Source of the DNA: Clostridia bacterium
GTDB taxonomy: Bacteria; Bacillota; Clostridia; Oscillospirales; Ruminococcaceae
Assembly: GCA_009929695.1 (NCBI GenBank)
Contig: RZZW01000009.1
Coordinates: 1-64,000, forward strand
Reading direction: 5' to 3'
DNA length: 64,000 nt
The notes under the pieces were generated by a model. That model was not told the origin of the DNA. It saw only the letters and a program-made list of their open reading frames with translations, and did no database searches. Positions 52,430 to 59,997 of the stretch are shown here, piece after piece. The position numbers and the translations under genes are program-made. The number at the start of each line of letters is the position of its first letter. Position 1 is the first letter of the stretch.

Positions 52430-54511
52430 GTGCCTCAAAACGAAAATAATAATAGCTTATCCGACAATGTGGCATACATTTCAAACCAAAACGTGTTTCA
52501 TTCCGAAATGTTTGGCTTTAAACGCGACGAGGTTTTGGCGTGCATAGAGCGCATTTCAAACGAAAATCTTGCCCGCCAAAAGCAGCTTGAAGCAACTGTC
52601 ACCGAGCTTAAAAAGCGCCTGCATAACGCCGATCAGGACAACGCAACGCTGCTTTTGAAAACAAGGCAGGTGTGCGATCAGCTCAAAAACGAGCAGACCC
52701 GCGCCGAGCAAGCGGTGCAGGAAATCGCACAGCTAAGGCTTGAAACAGAAAACGCGGCAGGGGAGATGGCAACGCTCCGCACACAGCTTGCCGCCAAGGA
52801 ACGCGAGGCACTAAGCCTAAAGGCAGATAACGCCCGCCTCAATAAAACAGTAAATTCGCTCACCGAGAGCGTTTCAGAATATGAAGCACAGCAGTCGACC
52901 TTGAAAGAAAAGGTCGCGCTTGCCCGTGCCGAAGCCGACAGCGCGGTTGCCGCTGCGCGTCAGCGCGTAGAAGCCGCAAAGCGTGAGGCCGAGGCGCAGT
53001 CGATGGTCATAAAGGCGAAAGCCGAGGACGAGGCGCGCGTGCTCACCGCAAAGGCGCGTCAGGAAAAAACCGACACCAAAAAGATGATTTCAGAAGCCGC
53101 GGACAACATTGCCGCAAGCATTGTGGTTTTGAAATCGCAGCTTGCGTCAGTCGACGAAAAGCTGCTTGCCGCAACAGGCAATCTGCAAAAAGCCACAGGC
53201 TGCATTCAGGCGGCGCTTGGCAATACAGAAAAAGATTTAGTTACGCTGGGGGTACAAATGGAAAAGTTTCCGACACCGCTTCCGCCAATAACGCCGACCT
53301 CGGCGCAAACGCAGCAGGATAACGTTTCTGCCCCTGCCGCCGTCATAAATTATAACCAAAATCCTGCGCAGCACGACACAATCCACGCTTATCAACGCGC
53401 CGCGTATACTCAGCAAAACGACGCCTACGACGCGCAGCAGCGTGCCGTTTATGAACAGCAGCAAAGAGCTGTCTACGAGCAGCAGCAACGTGCCGCCTAT
53501 GAGGCACAGCAACGCGTCGCCTACGAACAACAGCAGGCGTATGCCCGCGCACAGCAAGAGGCATACGAAAGAGCACAGCGCGAAGCGTATGAACGCGCAC
53601 AGCGTGAAGCCTACGAGCGCGCGCAACAAGAGGCATATGAGCGCCGTATGCAGGCGGAGTTTGAACAGCGTCAGCGCGAAATGTATGAGAGAATGCAGCG
53701 CGAAGCCTACGAAGCACAGCAGCGCGCCGCCTATACAAGACCCGCATATACGCCCTACGCCGCACCGTATCAGCCGGCATATTCGGCACAGCCTGTCTAT
53801 GCTCCCGCACCTTACACGGCCGCACAGCCCGCGCAGAGCTATTATCAGCCCGCGCCGCAGTATCAGCCACAGCCTCAATATCAGCCGGTGCAGCAATATC
53901 AACAGCCGGCGCCGCAGCCGGTGCAAGAGGCGGCAGCGCCTATCAGCGGCGCCTACGTCCCGCGCCCCGCGCCGATAGCGCCCGCGCCTGTCGATAATTA
54001 TTCGCAGCCGCCGCAGCAGCAAAATCAGCCCGTGCTGCGTGAAGAGCCGCTCGCTACATATACCCCCACGCGCTCGGACGAGCAAGCGTCGCAGTCTCAC
54101 CCGCATTCGATGGGAGACGTGTACGAAGCGCAGTCAGCGCCTGAATTTACACAGCAAGCTCCGCAGCCGCCTGTCCGCTCACCGTTTGCGCCGCAGCAGC
54201 AGCCAAACCCGAACATCGTAAAGCCCGAGCCGCAGCCGCAGGAAGAAGCGCCGCAACCACAGGCTAAAGCGCCAGAGGTTCCGGCTCCGCAGCCCGAGCC
54301 GGTGCCCGAGCCCGCGCCGATAGCCCCCGAACCTGTGGCACAGCAGGCAGCGCCTTTCGCACAGCAGCAGGCGTTTTCAGCCCCCAAGGGTATGCACTAC
54401 CAGCCCCCGCGCCGCGTAGTCCAAATCCGCCGCACACAGCCCGCAAAGCAGCCACAAAAGCCGTCACTATCCGACACAATCATAGACGGGCTTTCAAACA
54501 TGTTAAAATAA
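52430..54511 (+). CDS. DivIVA-like coiled-coil protein with octapeptide repeats and Q/P-rich tail
   Basis: The protein has 693 residues from GTG 52430 behind AAGGAGGG. Residues 23-35 read FHSEMFGFKRDEV, which aligns without gaps to the F-x5-GY-x2-DEV membrane-binding head of DivIVA. A long coiled coil follows (about 36-270). From about 327 to 443 there are roughly twelve octads of the form QQRAVYEQ changing to AQREAYER. A glutamine-, proline- and alanine-rich segment of about 230 residues comes next, then a basic PPRRVVQIRRT and a helical end SLSDTIIDGLSNMLK. I infer a polar or septal scaffold because it lies directly behind ftsZ. The full architecture matches no family I know. Confidence 0.82.
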   Translation: MPQNENNNSLSDNVAYISNQNVFHSEMFGFKRDEVLACIERISNENLARQKQLEATVTELKKRLHNADQDNATLLLKTRQVCDQLKNEQTRAEQAVQEIAQLRLETENAAGEMATLRTQLAAKEREALSLKADNARLNKTVNSLTESVSEYEAQQSTLKEKVALARAEADSAVAAARQRVEAAKREAEAQSMVIKAKAEDEARVLTAKARQEKTDTKKMISEAADNIAASIVVLKSQLASVDEKLLAATGNLQKATGCIQAALGNTEKDLVTLGVQMEKFPTPLPPITPTSAQTQQDNVSAPAAVINYNQNPAQHDTIHAYQRAAYTQQNDAYDAQQRAVYEQQQRAVYEQQQRAAYEAQQRVAYEQQQAYARAQQEAYERAQREAYERAQREAYERAQQEAYERRMQAEFEQRQREMYERMQREAYEAQQRAAYTRPAYTPYAAPYQPAYSAQPVYAPAPYTAAQPAQSYYQPAPQYQPQPQYQPVQQYQQPAPQPVQEAAAPISGAYVPRPAPIAPAPVDNYSQPPQQQNQPVLREEPLATYTPTRSDEQASQSHPHSMGDVYEAQSAPEFTQQAPQPPVRSPFAPQQQPNPNIVKPEPQPQEEAPQPQAKAPEVPAPQPEPVPEPAPIAPEPVAQQAAPFAQQQAFSAPKGMHYQPPRRVVQIRRTQPAKQPQKPSLSDTIIDGLSNMLK

Positions 54512-54557
54512 AAATATAAGCGCTCAGACCATTGTGTTCTGAGCGCTTATATTTTTA
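54510..54557. terminator. Strong bidirectional terminator
   Basis: AAAAATATAAGCGCTCAGA pairs with TCTGAGCGCTTATATTTTT. It separates the DivIVA-like gene from the convergent HD-domain gene. Confidence 0.93.
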
Positions 54558-54561
54558 TAAA

Positions 54562-55146
54562 CTATCTTTTATTTACGCTGCTTGTCCCTTTTTCCAAAAG
54601 GTATGTCGCGGCTAAATCGGATAAATGCAGCTTTACTGCGATAGGGTACTGGTCATACGCTTCGCTTATGGCGTAGCAGCCGCCGCGCACGGCGTCGTCA
54701 AAGCCGCCCATATGCCAGCGTATTGCCACGGCCTCCGACGGCTTTAAGCGTATAAAGCGCTCGATTAAGAACACGCTCTTTTCGCCGTGACCGTACGGAA
54801 AAGCGTCCGACACCGAAAATGACGGAACCTTCTCCCATTTGCCTGTCGCGTCGTCCTTCACATTGCGAAAGCCGGACTTATAGTAGTTCGTCTTGCACAA
54901 GTCGTGAAGCAGTGCGACGAGCGTGAAGCTTTCAAGGCTGTCGCTCTCCTCAAGATACTGCTCCGACATCACCTTATACACGTTGAGGCTGTGCATAACA
55001 AGCCCCTCTGTGCACGCGCCGTGAAAACGTGTGGAGGCGGGCGCAGTGAAGAAGTCCGTCGTGTCGAGCCAAGCGAGCAGCTCCTGCGCGCCCTGACGCT
55101 TCACGTTAGCGGTGAAAATCTCTATAAATTCGTCTTTATAACTCAT
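54562..55146 (-). CDS. HD-domain protein, probable phosphohydrolase
   Basis: A 194-residue protein with HD-fold metal ligands in HGACTEGLVMHSLNVYKV, VALLHDLCKTNYY and FPYGHGEKSVFLIERF. Such proteins hydrolyse nucleotides or other phosphoesters; the substrate here is unknown. Its start overlaps the stop of the PC4-like gene upstream (ATGA), so the two are translationally coupled. Confidence 0.88.
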   Translation of the reverse strand: MSYKDEFIEIFTANVKRQGAQELLAWLDTTDFFTAPASTRFHGACTEGLVMHSLNVYKVMSEQYLEESDSLESFTLVALLHDLCKTNYYKSGFRNVKDDATGKWEKVPSFSVSDAFPYGHGEKSVFLIERFIRLKPSEAVAIRWHMGGFDDAVRGGCYAISEAYDQYPIAVKLHLSDLAATYLLEKGTSSVNKR

Positions 55147-55385
55147 GCTTCTGCTTCCGGACCATCGTCATCGCTGCCGTTTAAGATGTCCTTCAAAATC
55201 TCGATTTCGTCGTGCGTAAGGCTGATGCCCTTGCCCATTTTTGTGCCGTCGGGCGACCAGTCGCGGATATCATATTTCGGTTCGCGGTCGTTCCAGCTCA
55301 CCATGTTAAGTTGACGCTCCCAGCCGTTGGGGTTTTGCGAAAGTACGCCGATTCTCTCTGTTATTTCGTATTTAAATTCTGCCAT
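55143..55385 (-). CDS. YdbC-like protein of the PC4/p15 single-stranded nucleic-acid-binding fold
   Basis: An 80-residue protein in which EITERIGVLSQNPNGWERQL, VSWNDREPKYDIRDWSPDG and KGISLTHDEIEILKDIL match the YdbC family, whose members form dimers that bind single-stranded DNA like eukaryotic PC4. An acidic tail ends the protein. It is the first gene of a two-gene operon with the HD-domain protein, which may hint at nucleic-acid or nucleotide maintenance. Confidence 0.85.
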   Translation of the reverse strand: MAEFKYEITERIGVLSQNPNGWERQLNMVSWNDREPKYDIRDWSPDGTKMGKGISLTHDEIEILKDILNGSDDDGPEAEA

Positions 55386-55472
55386 AATACAGCACCATCC
55401 TATATAATATTTACCTTATAATATAGGAAATATGCAAAAATTGCAAGAGCTTTTTATTTTTTCAAAAAAGTG

Positions 55473-55501
55473 TTGACAATTGTTGCCTAAAACTATATAA
55501 T
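55473..55501 (+). promoter_or_regulatory. Perfect consensus promoter of tRNA-Gln/tRNA-Pro
   Basis: TTGACA (55473-55478), 17 bases, TATAAT (55496-55501). A small hairpin GCGCTC, TGAATT, GAGCGC follows in the leader. Confidence 0.92.
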
Positions 55502-55531
55502 AATAAAGCGCTCTGAATTGAGCGCGGATAT

Positions 55532-55605
55532 TGCGGAATTGTGTAACGGTAGCACCTGCGACTCTGACTCGTATTGTGAGGGTTCGAATCCTTCTTCCGC
55601 AACCA
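55532..55605 (+). tRNA. tRNA-Gln (CTG)
   Basis: Acceptor arms TGCGGAA and TTCCGCA pair perfectly. The anticodon loop CTCTGAC gives CTG for codon CAG, and CCA is encoded. The short D-loop is as usual for glutamine tRNAs. Confidence 0.93.
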
Positions 55606-55634
55606 TGTGGCAGCGCCAAGCTGCCTTTTTGTTT

Positions 55635-55710
55635 CGGGGTATAGCGCAGATGGTAGCGCGCTGCGTTCGGGACGCAGAGGCCTTGAGTTCAAATCTCAAT
55701 ACTCCGACCA
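55635..55710 (+). tRNA. tRNA-Pro (CGG)
   Basis: Acceptor CGGGGTA pairs with TACTCCG, including one G-U pair, and begins with the C-G pair typical of proline tRNAs. The anticodon loop TTCGGGA gives CGG, and CCA is encoded. It is co-transcribed with tRNA-Gln. Confidence 0.93.
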
Positions 55711-55716
55711 CCAATT

Positions 55717-55752
55717 GCAGTGGGGCAATATGTCCCCGCTGCTTTTTCTTTT
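55717..55752 (+). terminator. Terminator of the tRNA-Gln/Pro operon
   Basis: GCAGTGGGG pairs with CCCCGCTGC and is followed by TTTTTCTTTT. A weaker similar hairpin with a longer T-run lies at 55760-55788. Confidence 0.85.
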
Positions 55753-55798
55753 CTACCTGCGGTGGGGCAATAAGCCCTGCCGTTTTTTTGTTTTACGC

Positions 55799-55910
55799 GT
55801 AGGGCGTGACGACCTCGGCACGCCGCTAGTTATGCGCAAATCTTATGGCACGCCGAGTCGTCGTGCCCTACGCACTTTGTAACATTGTAGGGACGCCATA
55901 TATGGCGTCC
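55799..55910. repeat. REP-like pair and single palindrome upstream of a histidine kinase
   Basis: The pair at 55799-55871 starts GTAGGGCGTGACGACCTCGG and ends GACTCGTCGTGCCCTAC with arms partly diverged. A single element at 55887-55910 reads GTAGGGACGCCATATATGGC plus GTCC. DNA from 55911 to 56073 is AT-rich with no gene. Confidence 0.82.
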
Positions 55911-55992
55911 GTTGCCGCGGCGATGTGCAATCCACCCTTGCTCTACATTTTTACAAATGCATATTTTCACATAAAAATATCAGAAAATAATA

Positions 55993-56021
55993 AAGACATT
56001 TGCGATTTTTTTTTATATAAT
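55993..56021 (+). promoter_or_regulatory. Candidate promoter of the hybrid histidine kinase
   Basis: AAGACA (55993-55998) and TATAAT (56016-56021) are spaced by 17 bases. The -35 box matches four of six positions. Confidence 0.45.
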
Positions 56022-56073
56022 ATCATATATTGATACACAGTGTGCTGCGACGGCTGATGATGGGGGAGTAAAC

Positions 56074-57291
56074 ATGAAAAATGATGTTGACGGAGCCAAA
56101 ACTCCGAAAAAACGTCTTAGCCAGCAGGAATTAAAGCTACAGCTTGAAAAAGAGCAATTGGCAAATGCGTCAAAAACAGAATTTCTCAACCGCATGAGCC
56201 ACGATATTCGCACGCCGATGAACGCCATAATGGGCTTGAACGAGCTTGCACAGGTGGCAAATAAAGACCCCATAGTCGCCGATTATCTCAAAAAAATGCA
56301 GGCTTCAAGCCGCTTTTTGCTAGGGCTCATAAACGATATTCTCGACATGAGCAAAATCGAGAGCGGCCAGTTTGAGCTGCATTACGAGCCGCACACGCTC
56401 GACGAATTTAAAGCGTCGCTCGACACCGTAATTCGCCCCCTCATGGAGGAAAAACACATAGATTTCAAGGTCGAGATGAATTGCGGTTTCAACTATATTT
56501 TGTCAGACAAGCTGCGCTATAATCAAATTTTCTTTAACATTTTGTCAAACGCCGCAAAGTTTACCCGCGACGGCGGCGAGGTTGTGCTTCGCACGGAGGG
56601 CATCGGCAAAAAGGACGGAAAAACAGGCATCAGATACCACGTCAAGGACAACGGAATAGGCATGAGCGAGGAGTTTATTCCGCATATTTTTGACGCGTTC
56701 AGTCAGGAGATGCGCGCGGACGAAACAGGCTGTCAGGGCACAGGGCTTGGCATGCCGATAGTGAGGCAGATAGTCGAGGCGATGGGCGGTAGCATCAGCG
56801 TCGAGAGCAAAATAAACGAGGGCACGGAGTTTATCGTGGATTTATGGGTTGAGGAAATCGCCAAGCCCGCCACATCTAAAACCGACGGAAAAACAGTTCA
56901 GCTAAAAGACCGCAAAATACTTTTGGCAGACGACAACAAAATGAATGTTCTTATAGCGAAAAAACTGCTCGAAACGCGCGGCTGTACAGTCTATGTCGCC
57001 GGTGACGGACGCGACGCGCTCACGCAGTTTGAAAATTCCGCCGACGATTATTTTGACGCGATACTTATGGACGTTCGTATGCCCGTCATGGACGGACTCG
57101 CCGCAACCAAGGCCATACGCGCGCTCAGCCGCCCCGACGCAAAGACAGTGCCAATCCTCGCGCTCACCGCAAACGCCTACGATGAGGACAAAAAAGCCTC
57201 GCTCGACGCCGGCATGACGGCTCACCTCGCAAAGCCAATCGAGCCGCAAACGCTGTATGAAACGCTCGAAGCTCAAATTAAAAACACATAG
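56074..57291 (+). CDS. Soluble hybrid histidine kinase/response regulator
   Basis: A 405-residue protein. A short N-terminal helix leads to the dimerisation domain with phospho-acceptor His43 in MSHDIRTPMNAIMG. The HATPase domain (about 125-265) has NILSNAAKF, KDNGIGM and GTGLGMPIV boxes, and a receiver domain (about 285-400) has Asp333 in LMDVRMPVMDG. There is no membrane helix or PAS/GAF sensor, so it must be cytoplasmic and take its signal from a partner protein. No output regulator is adjacent. Confidence 0.92.
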   Translation: MKNDVDGAKTPKKRLSQQELKLQLEKEQLANASKTEFLNRMSHDIRTPMNAIMGLNELAQVANKDPIVADYLKKMQASSRFLLGLINDILDMSKIESGQFELHYEPHTLDEFKASLDTVIRPLMEEKHIDFKVEMNCGFNYILSDKLRYNQIFFNILSNAAKFTRDGGEVVLRTEGIGKKDGKTGIRYHVKDNGIGMSEEFIPHIFDAFSQEMRADETGCQGTGLGMPIVRQIVEAMGGSISVESKINEGTEFIVDLWVEEIAKPATSKTDGKTVQLKDRKILLADDNKMNVLIAKKLLETRGCTVYVAGDGRDALTQFENSADDYFDAILMDVRMPVMDGLAATKAIRALSRPDAKTVPILALTANAYDEDKKASLDAGMTAHLAKPIEPQTLYETLEAQIKNT

Positions 57292-57410
57292 CCGGTCAAA
57301 ATTTATATATATCGGTAATAAATGCGCGATTTTGGTATATATTGTGTTTTTTTTAGTGTAAATATGCTACAATTTTTTTGCAGAAAAATGTAACATATGG
57401 AGGAGCACAA

Positions 57411-58716
57411 ATGAAAAAGTTATTTACAGCGCTCACAAGCGTCAGCGTGGCTTTATGCCTTGCACTATCGCTGACGACGTTAAAATCGCTGAGGAACTCA
57501 CATTTAAAGACGCGACAGCCGCCACAATGTACACAACAGGCGCTGTCGACCTTCGCGCAGATTACAAAGCCGGCTCTAAAGACGAGCTCACAATCGACAA
57601 GGGCGCAGAGGTAACACTCACAGGCTCTGCCGATTACGCGTGGAATCGAATCGAATATGAGGGCAAAACCTATTATTTCGCAGGCGAATATGTCCTCGGC
57701 AACGCCCCGAGCGCAAGCCTTGACGACGAGGATCTCGTCGCGTCAGCGTCGGACGAAGCCGCAGCTAAAGCCAAAAAGAACCGCTCCACATGGGACGCAG
57801 GCGAGGTTGGCGGTGTTGTTTCGGGCACATTTGACACATATTACACAACCGTAAATCTCCGCATGCGCGCCGCTCCAAGCACCGACGCAGCTGTTCTTGG
57901 CGTTGCCAAAAAAGGCACTGCCGTTGCAATCACAGACATGATCGGCAACTGGTCGCAGGTATACTGGGACGGCGGTGTCGCATACTGCGATTTTGAATAT
58001 CTTTCAGAGACACCCGTCACAGAGACAGTCGTGACAGTCGCCGCAGGCATACCAGAGGGCGTTACAGCCGTCGCCACAGACGACACATATTACACAACAG
58101 TCGCGCTTCACGTCCGCGCCGCGTGCTCAACAGACGCCGCATTGCTCGGCACAGAGCCCACAGGCACAGCCGTGCACGTCACAGCGATACTTGATAACCA
58201 CTGGAGCCAAATCAACTACGCGGGCACAATAGGCTACTGCGCCACGCAGTTCCTTTCTAAAACAGCGCCCGCTCCGTCACTATAAACAGCAACAGTGACG
58301 AGGTTTGGACTATTGCGACGGTTTATGTCCGCGCAAATCCAAGTCTCGGCGGTAAAATTTTGGAAGCAGTCGAAACAGGCCGCGAGTTTGCCCGCACAGG
58401 CATAACCTCAGACTACAAATGGAGTCAGGTAGACTATAACGGCCAAACCGCATATGTGGCAAGCCAGTACCTCTCAACCTCAAAGCCGAGCCAAATGAAC
58501 GCAAACAACGAGCCGGTGTGGACAAGCGTTGACCAAACAGTCAGAACGATAGCCGATCTCCGTTTGCACGCCGATTGTTCAACATCCGCTCAGATACTTG
58601 TCACAATGCCGCAGGGCGTTGTTGTAAACCGCATTTTAACAGGCGACAACGGTTGGTCACAGGTCGTTTATCAGGGTCAGGTTGGCTATTGCGCGTCTGA
58701 ATATCTCCGCGCCTAA
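57411..58716 (+). pseudogene. Secreted protein with five bacterial SH3 domains, split by two frameshifts
   Basis: GGAGG and ATG 57411 open a signal peptide (MKKLFTALTSVSVALCLAL). At about 57467 the protein continues in the -1 frame as ADDVKIAEELTF, and at about 58282 it shifts -1 again after a TAA at 58283-58285, continuing NSNSDEVWTIATVYVRA to 58716. Joined, it encodes about 434 residues with SH3-like repeats, each with an L-x-R/V-x-A-x-x-x-x-x-A start and WSQV-x-Y-x-G-x-x-x-Y end. Such domains bind cell-wall peptides. It may be a recent pseudogene, a phase-variable gene or two sequence errors. Both shifts fall at the same word, CACTAT. Confidence 0.8.
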
Positions 58717-58759
58717 TATCGCAAAATATGTAAATTAATTAGCACCGCGTGTATTTTAT

Positions 58760-58797
58760 CGTCCTTGACAGATTATTTTCTGTCAAGGACGTTTTTT
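58760..58797 (+). terminator. Intrinsic terminator after the SH3 gene
   Basis: CGTCCTTGACAG and CTGTCAAGGACG pair perfectly around eight bases and are followed by TTTTTT. Confidence 0.95.
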
Positions 58798-58896
58798 GCA
58801 CCTGAAAATTAAGGGGCTGCGATGCCTGTTTAATAAAATGACGGCTTGCAAGCGAGTGCGGCGCGTGTTAAGATGTACTATGAAAGGTAGGTAACC

Positions 58897-59697
58897 ATGA
58901 AAAAACTGCTTTCATTAATATTTACGCCCGCGCTTCTTTTTGCGTGCGCCGTGCCGCTTTCCTTTGCCCAAAGTGGACAGCCGATTGCGAGTATAGATTT
59001 CACGTTAAATGGCGAAAAAGGCGATTCGGAAACGCTCGGTGTGTGCGTTTCGGAGACAAACCTCGGCGACCTCACAGCGGACGCAGTGGCTTACGCAAGC
59101 GGCGCACAGATAGCTATTGTAAACAGCGGCAGCATATGCGCGTCAATTCAAGCAGGCGACATAACAAGCGAAGCTTTAAGCAAGGCGTTCCCGCACGGCA
59201 GAACGGTCACAACAATAAACGTCACAGGCGCACAGCTAGCCGAAGCGCTCGAATGGGGCGTTCACGGTATGCCAAATGAAGCGCTTGACTGCTTTTTGCA
59301 GGTGTCGGGCATTTCGTTTGAAGTAAATCTCGACAACGCAAATGGCTCACGCGTCGAAAACATAATAGTCGACGGCGAGCCGATAGATTTAGAAAAAACA
59401 TACTCCCTCGCCGCAAACAACTATATGGCAAGCGGCGTCGACGGCTTCACAATGCTAAAAACCGCCGAGGTCACAGGCTCATACGGCACTATGGATGACG
59501 CGGTGACAAGCTTAATTGAAACATCAGCCGAAAATTACAAGGAAACCGCCGCAAGAATAACCGTAACTCAAAGCGGCGAAGTGAATATAAACACCTCGAC
59601 AAAAAGCGCACCCACGCTAAAAATTTTCGCGTCAGTTATAGCTGTATTCATCATATCAGCCATAGCAGGCGTGGCCTATATTAAAAGAAAAAAATAA
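58897..59697 (+). CDS. Membrane-anchored orphan 5'-nucleotidase C-terminal domain protein
   Basis: A 266-residue protein with a signal peptide (about 1-24, ending LSFAQS), a domain matching 5'-nucleotidase C-terminal (about 40-210) with TNLGDLTADAVAYASGAQIA, AFPHGRTVTTINVTGAQL and SLAANNYMASGVDGF, then a C-terminal helix (about 240-260) and KRKK. The metallophosphatase domain that normally precedes this one is absent, and the usual NGGGIR nucleotide-binding motif reads NSGSICA. It is therefore probably a surface binding or scaffold protein, not an enzyme. GGTAGG precedes the start. Confidence 0.85.
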   Translation: MKKLLSLIFTPALLFACAVPLSFAQSGQPIASIDFTLNGEKGDSETLGVCVSETNLGDLTADAVAYASGAQIAIVNSGSICASIQAGDITSEALSKAFPHGRTVTTINVTGAQLAEALEWGVHGMPNEALDCFLQVSGISFEVNLDNANGSRVENIIVDGEPIDLEKTYSLAANNYMASGVDGFTMLKTAEVTGSYGTMDDAVTSLIETSAENYKETAARITVTQSGEVNINTSTKSAPTLKIFASVIAVFIISAIAGVAYIKRKK

Positions 59698-59702
59698 TAA
59701 AT

Positions 59703-59740
59703 GCGATGCTGAAAGATAACCTCAGCATCGCGTTTTTTTT
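59703..59740 (+). terminator. Intrinsic terminator after the orphan nucleotidase-domain gene
   Basis: GCGATGCTGA and TCAGCATCGC pair perfectly around nine bases and are followed by eight T residues. Confidence 0.95.
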
Positions 59741-59997
59741 GATAATTTATAAAATTCACAAATGTAGGGAGCGACGCCCTCGTCGCTCCGCCGGTTAAGT
59801 ACAAACCTTACGGCACGCCGAGTCGTCGTGCCCTACGCATTTTGTGGGAGTGTAGGGGCGAGCTTCGCTCGTCCGCTAGGTTTACACAATTTTATAACGT
59901 AAACCGTAGGGCTGGGGCTTGCTCCCGCCGAAACTCGCACGCAGCGGCTGCAAATTCACCTCAAATGTAGGGAACGGCGTCCCGTCATTTAATCAAT
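59741..59997. repeat. Intergenic cluster of REP-like palindromes
   Basis: No gene is seen. GTAG palindromes occur at 59764-59789 (GGAGCGACGCCCTCG type), on the minus strand at about 59810-59835 (GCACGACGACTCGG type), at 59852-59877 (GGGCGAGCTTCGCTCGTCC) and at 59906-59930 (GGGCTGGGGCTTGCTCCC). Four arm types stand side by side, between a terminator and the convergent nadE. Confidence 0.85.

Noticed and set aside
53237-54106. A 289-residue open frame on the minus strand opposite the octapeptide and Q/P-rich region
   Set aside because: It is an arginine/leucine-rich mirror of the low-complexity plus-strand gene, has no ribosome site or family match, and arises from codon bias of repeats.
57467-58285. 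Classical programmed -1 frameshifting in the SH3 gene
   Set aside because: No X-XXY-YYZ slippery heptamer and no obvious downstream pseudoknot are seen at either site. I report the shared CACTAT word only as an observation.
6857-59997. Repeated palindromes as a CRISPR array or integron attC sites
   Set aside because: The elements are scattered singly or as inverted pairs, never as evenly spaced direct repeats with unique spacers, and no cas or integron integrase gene is seen. The GTAG head and self-complementary arms fit REP elements better.
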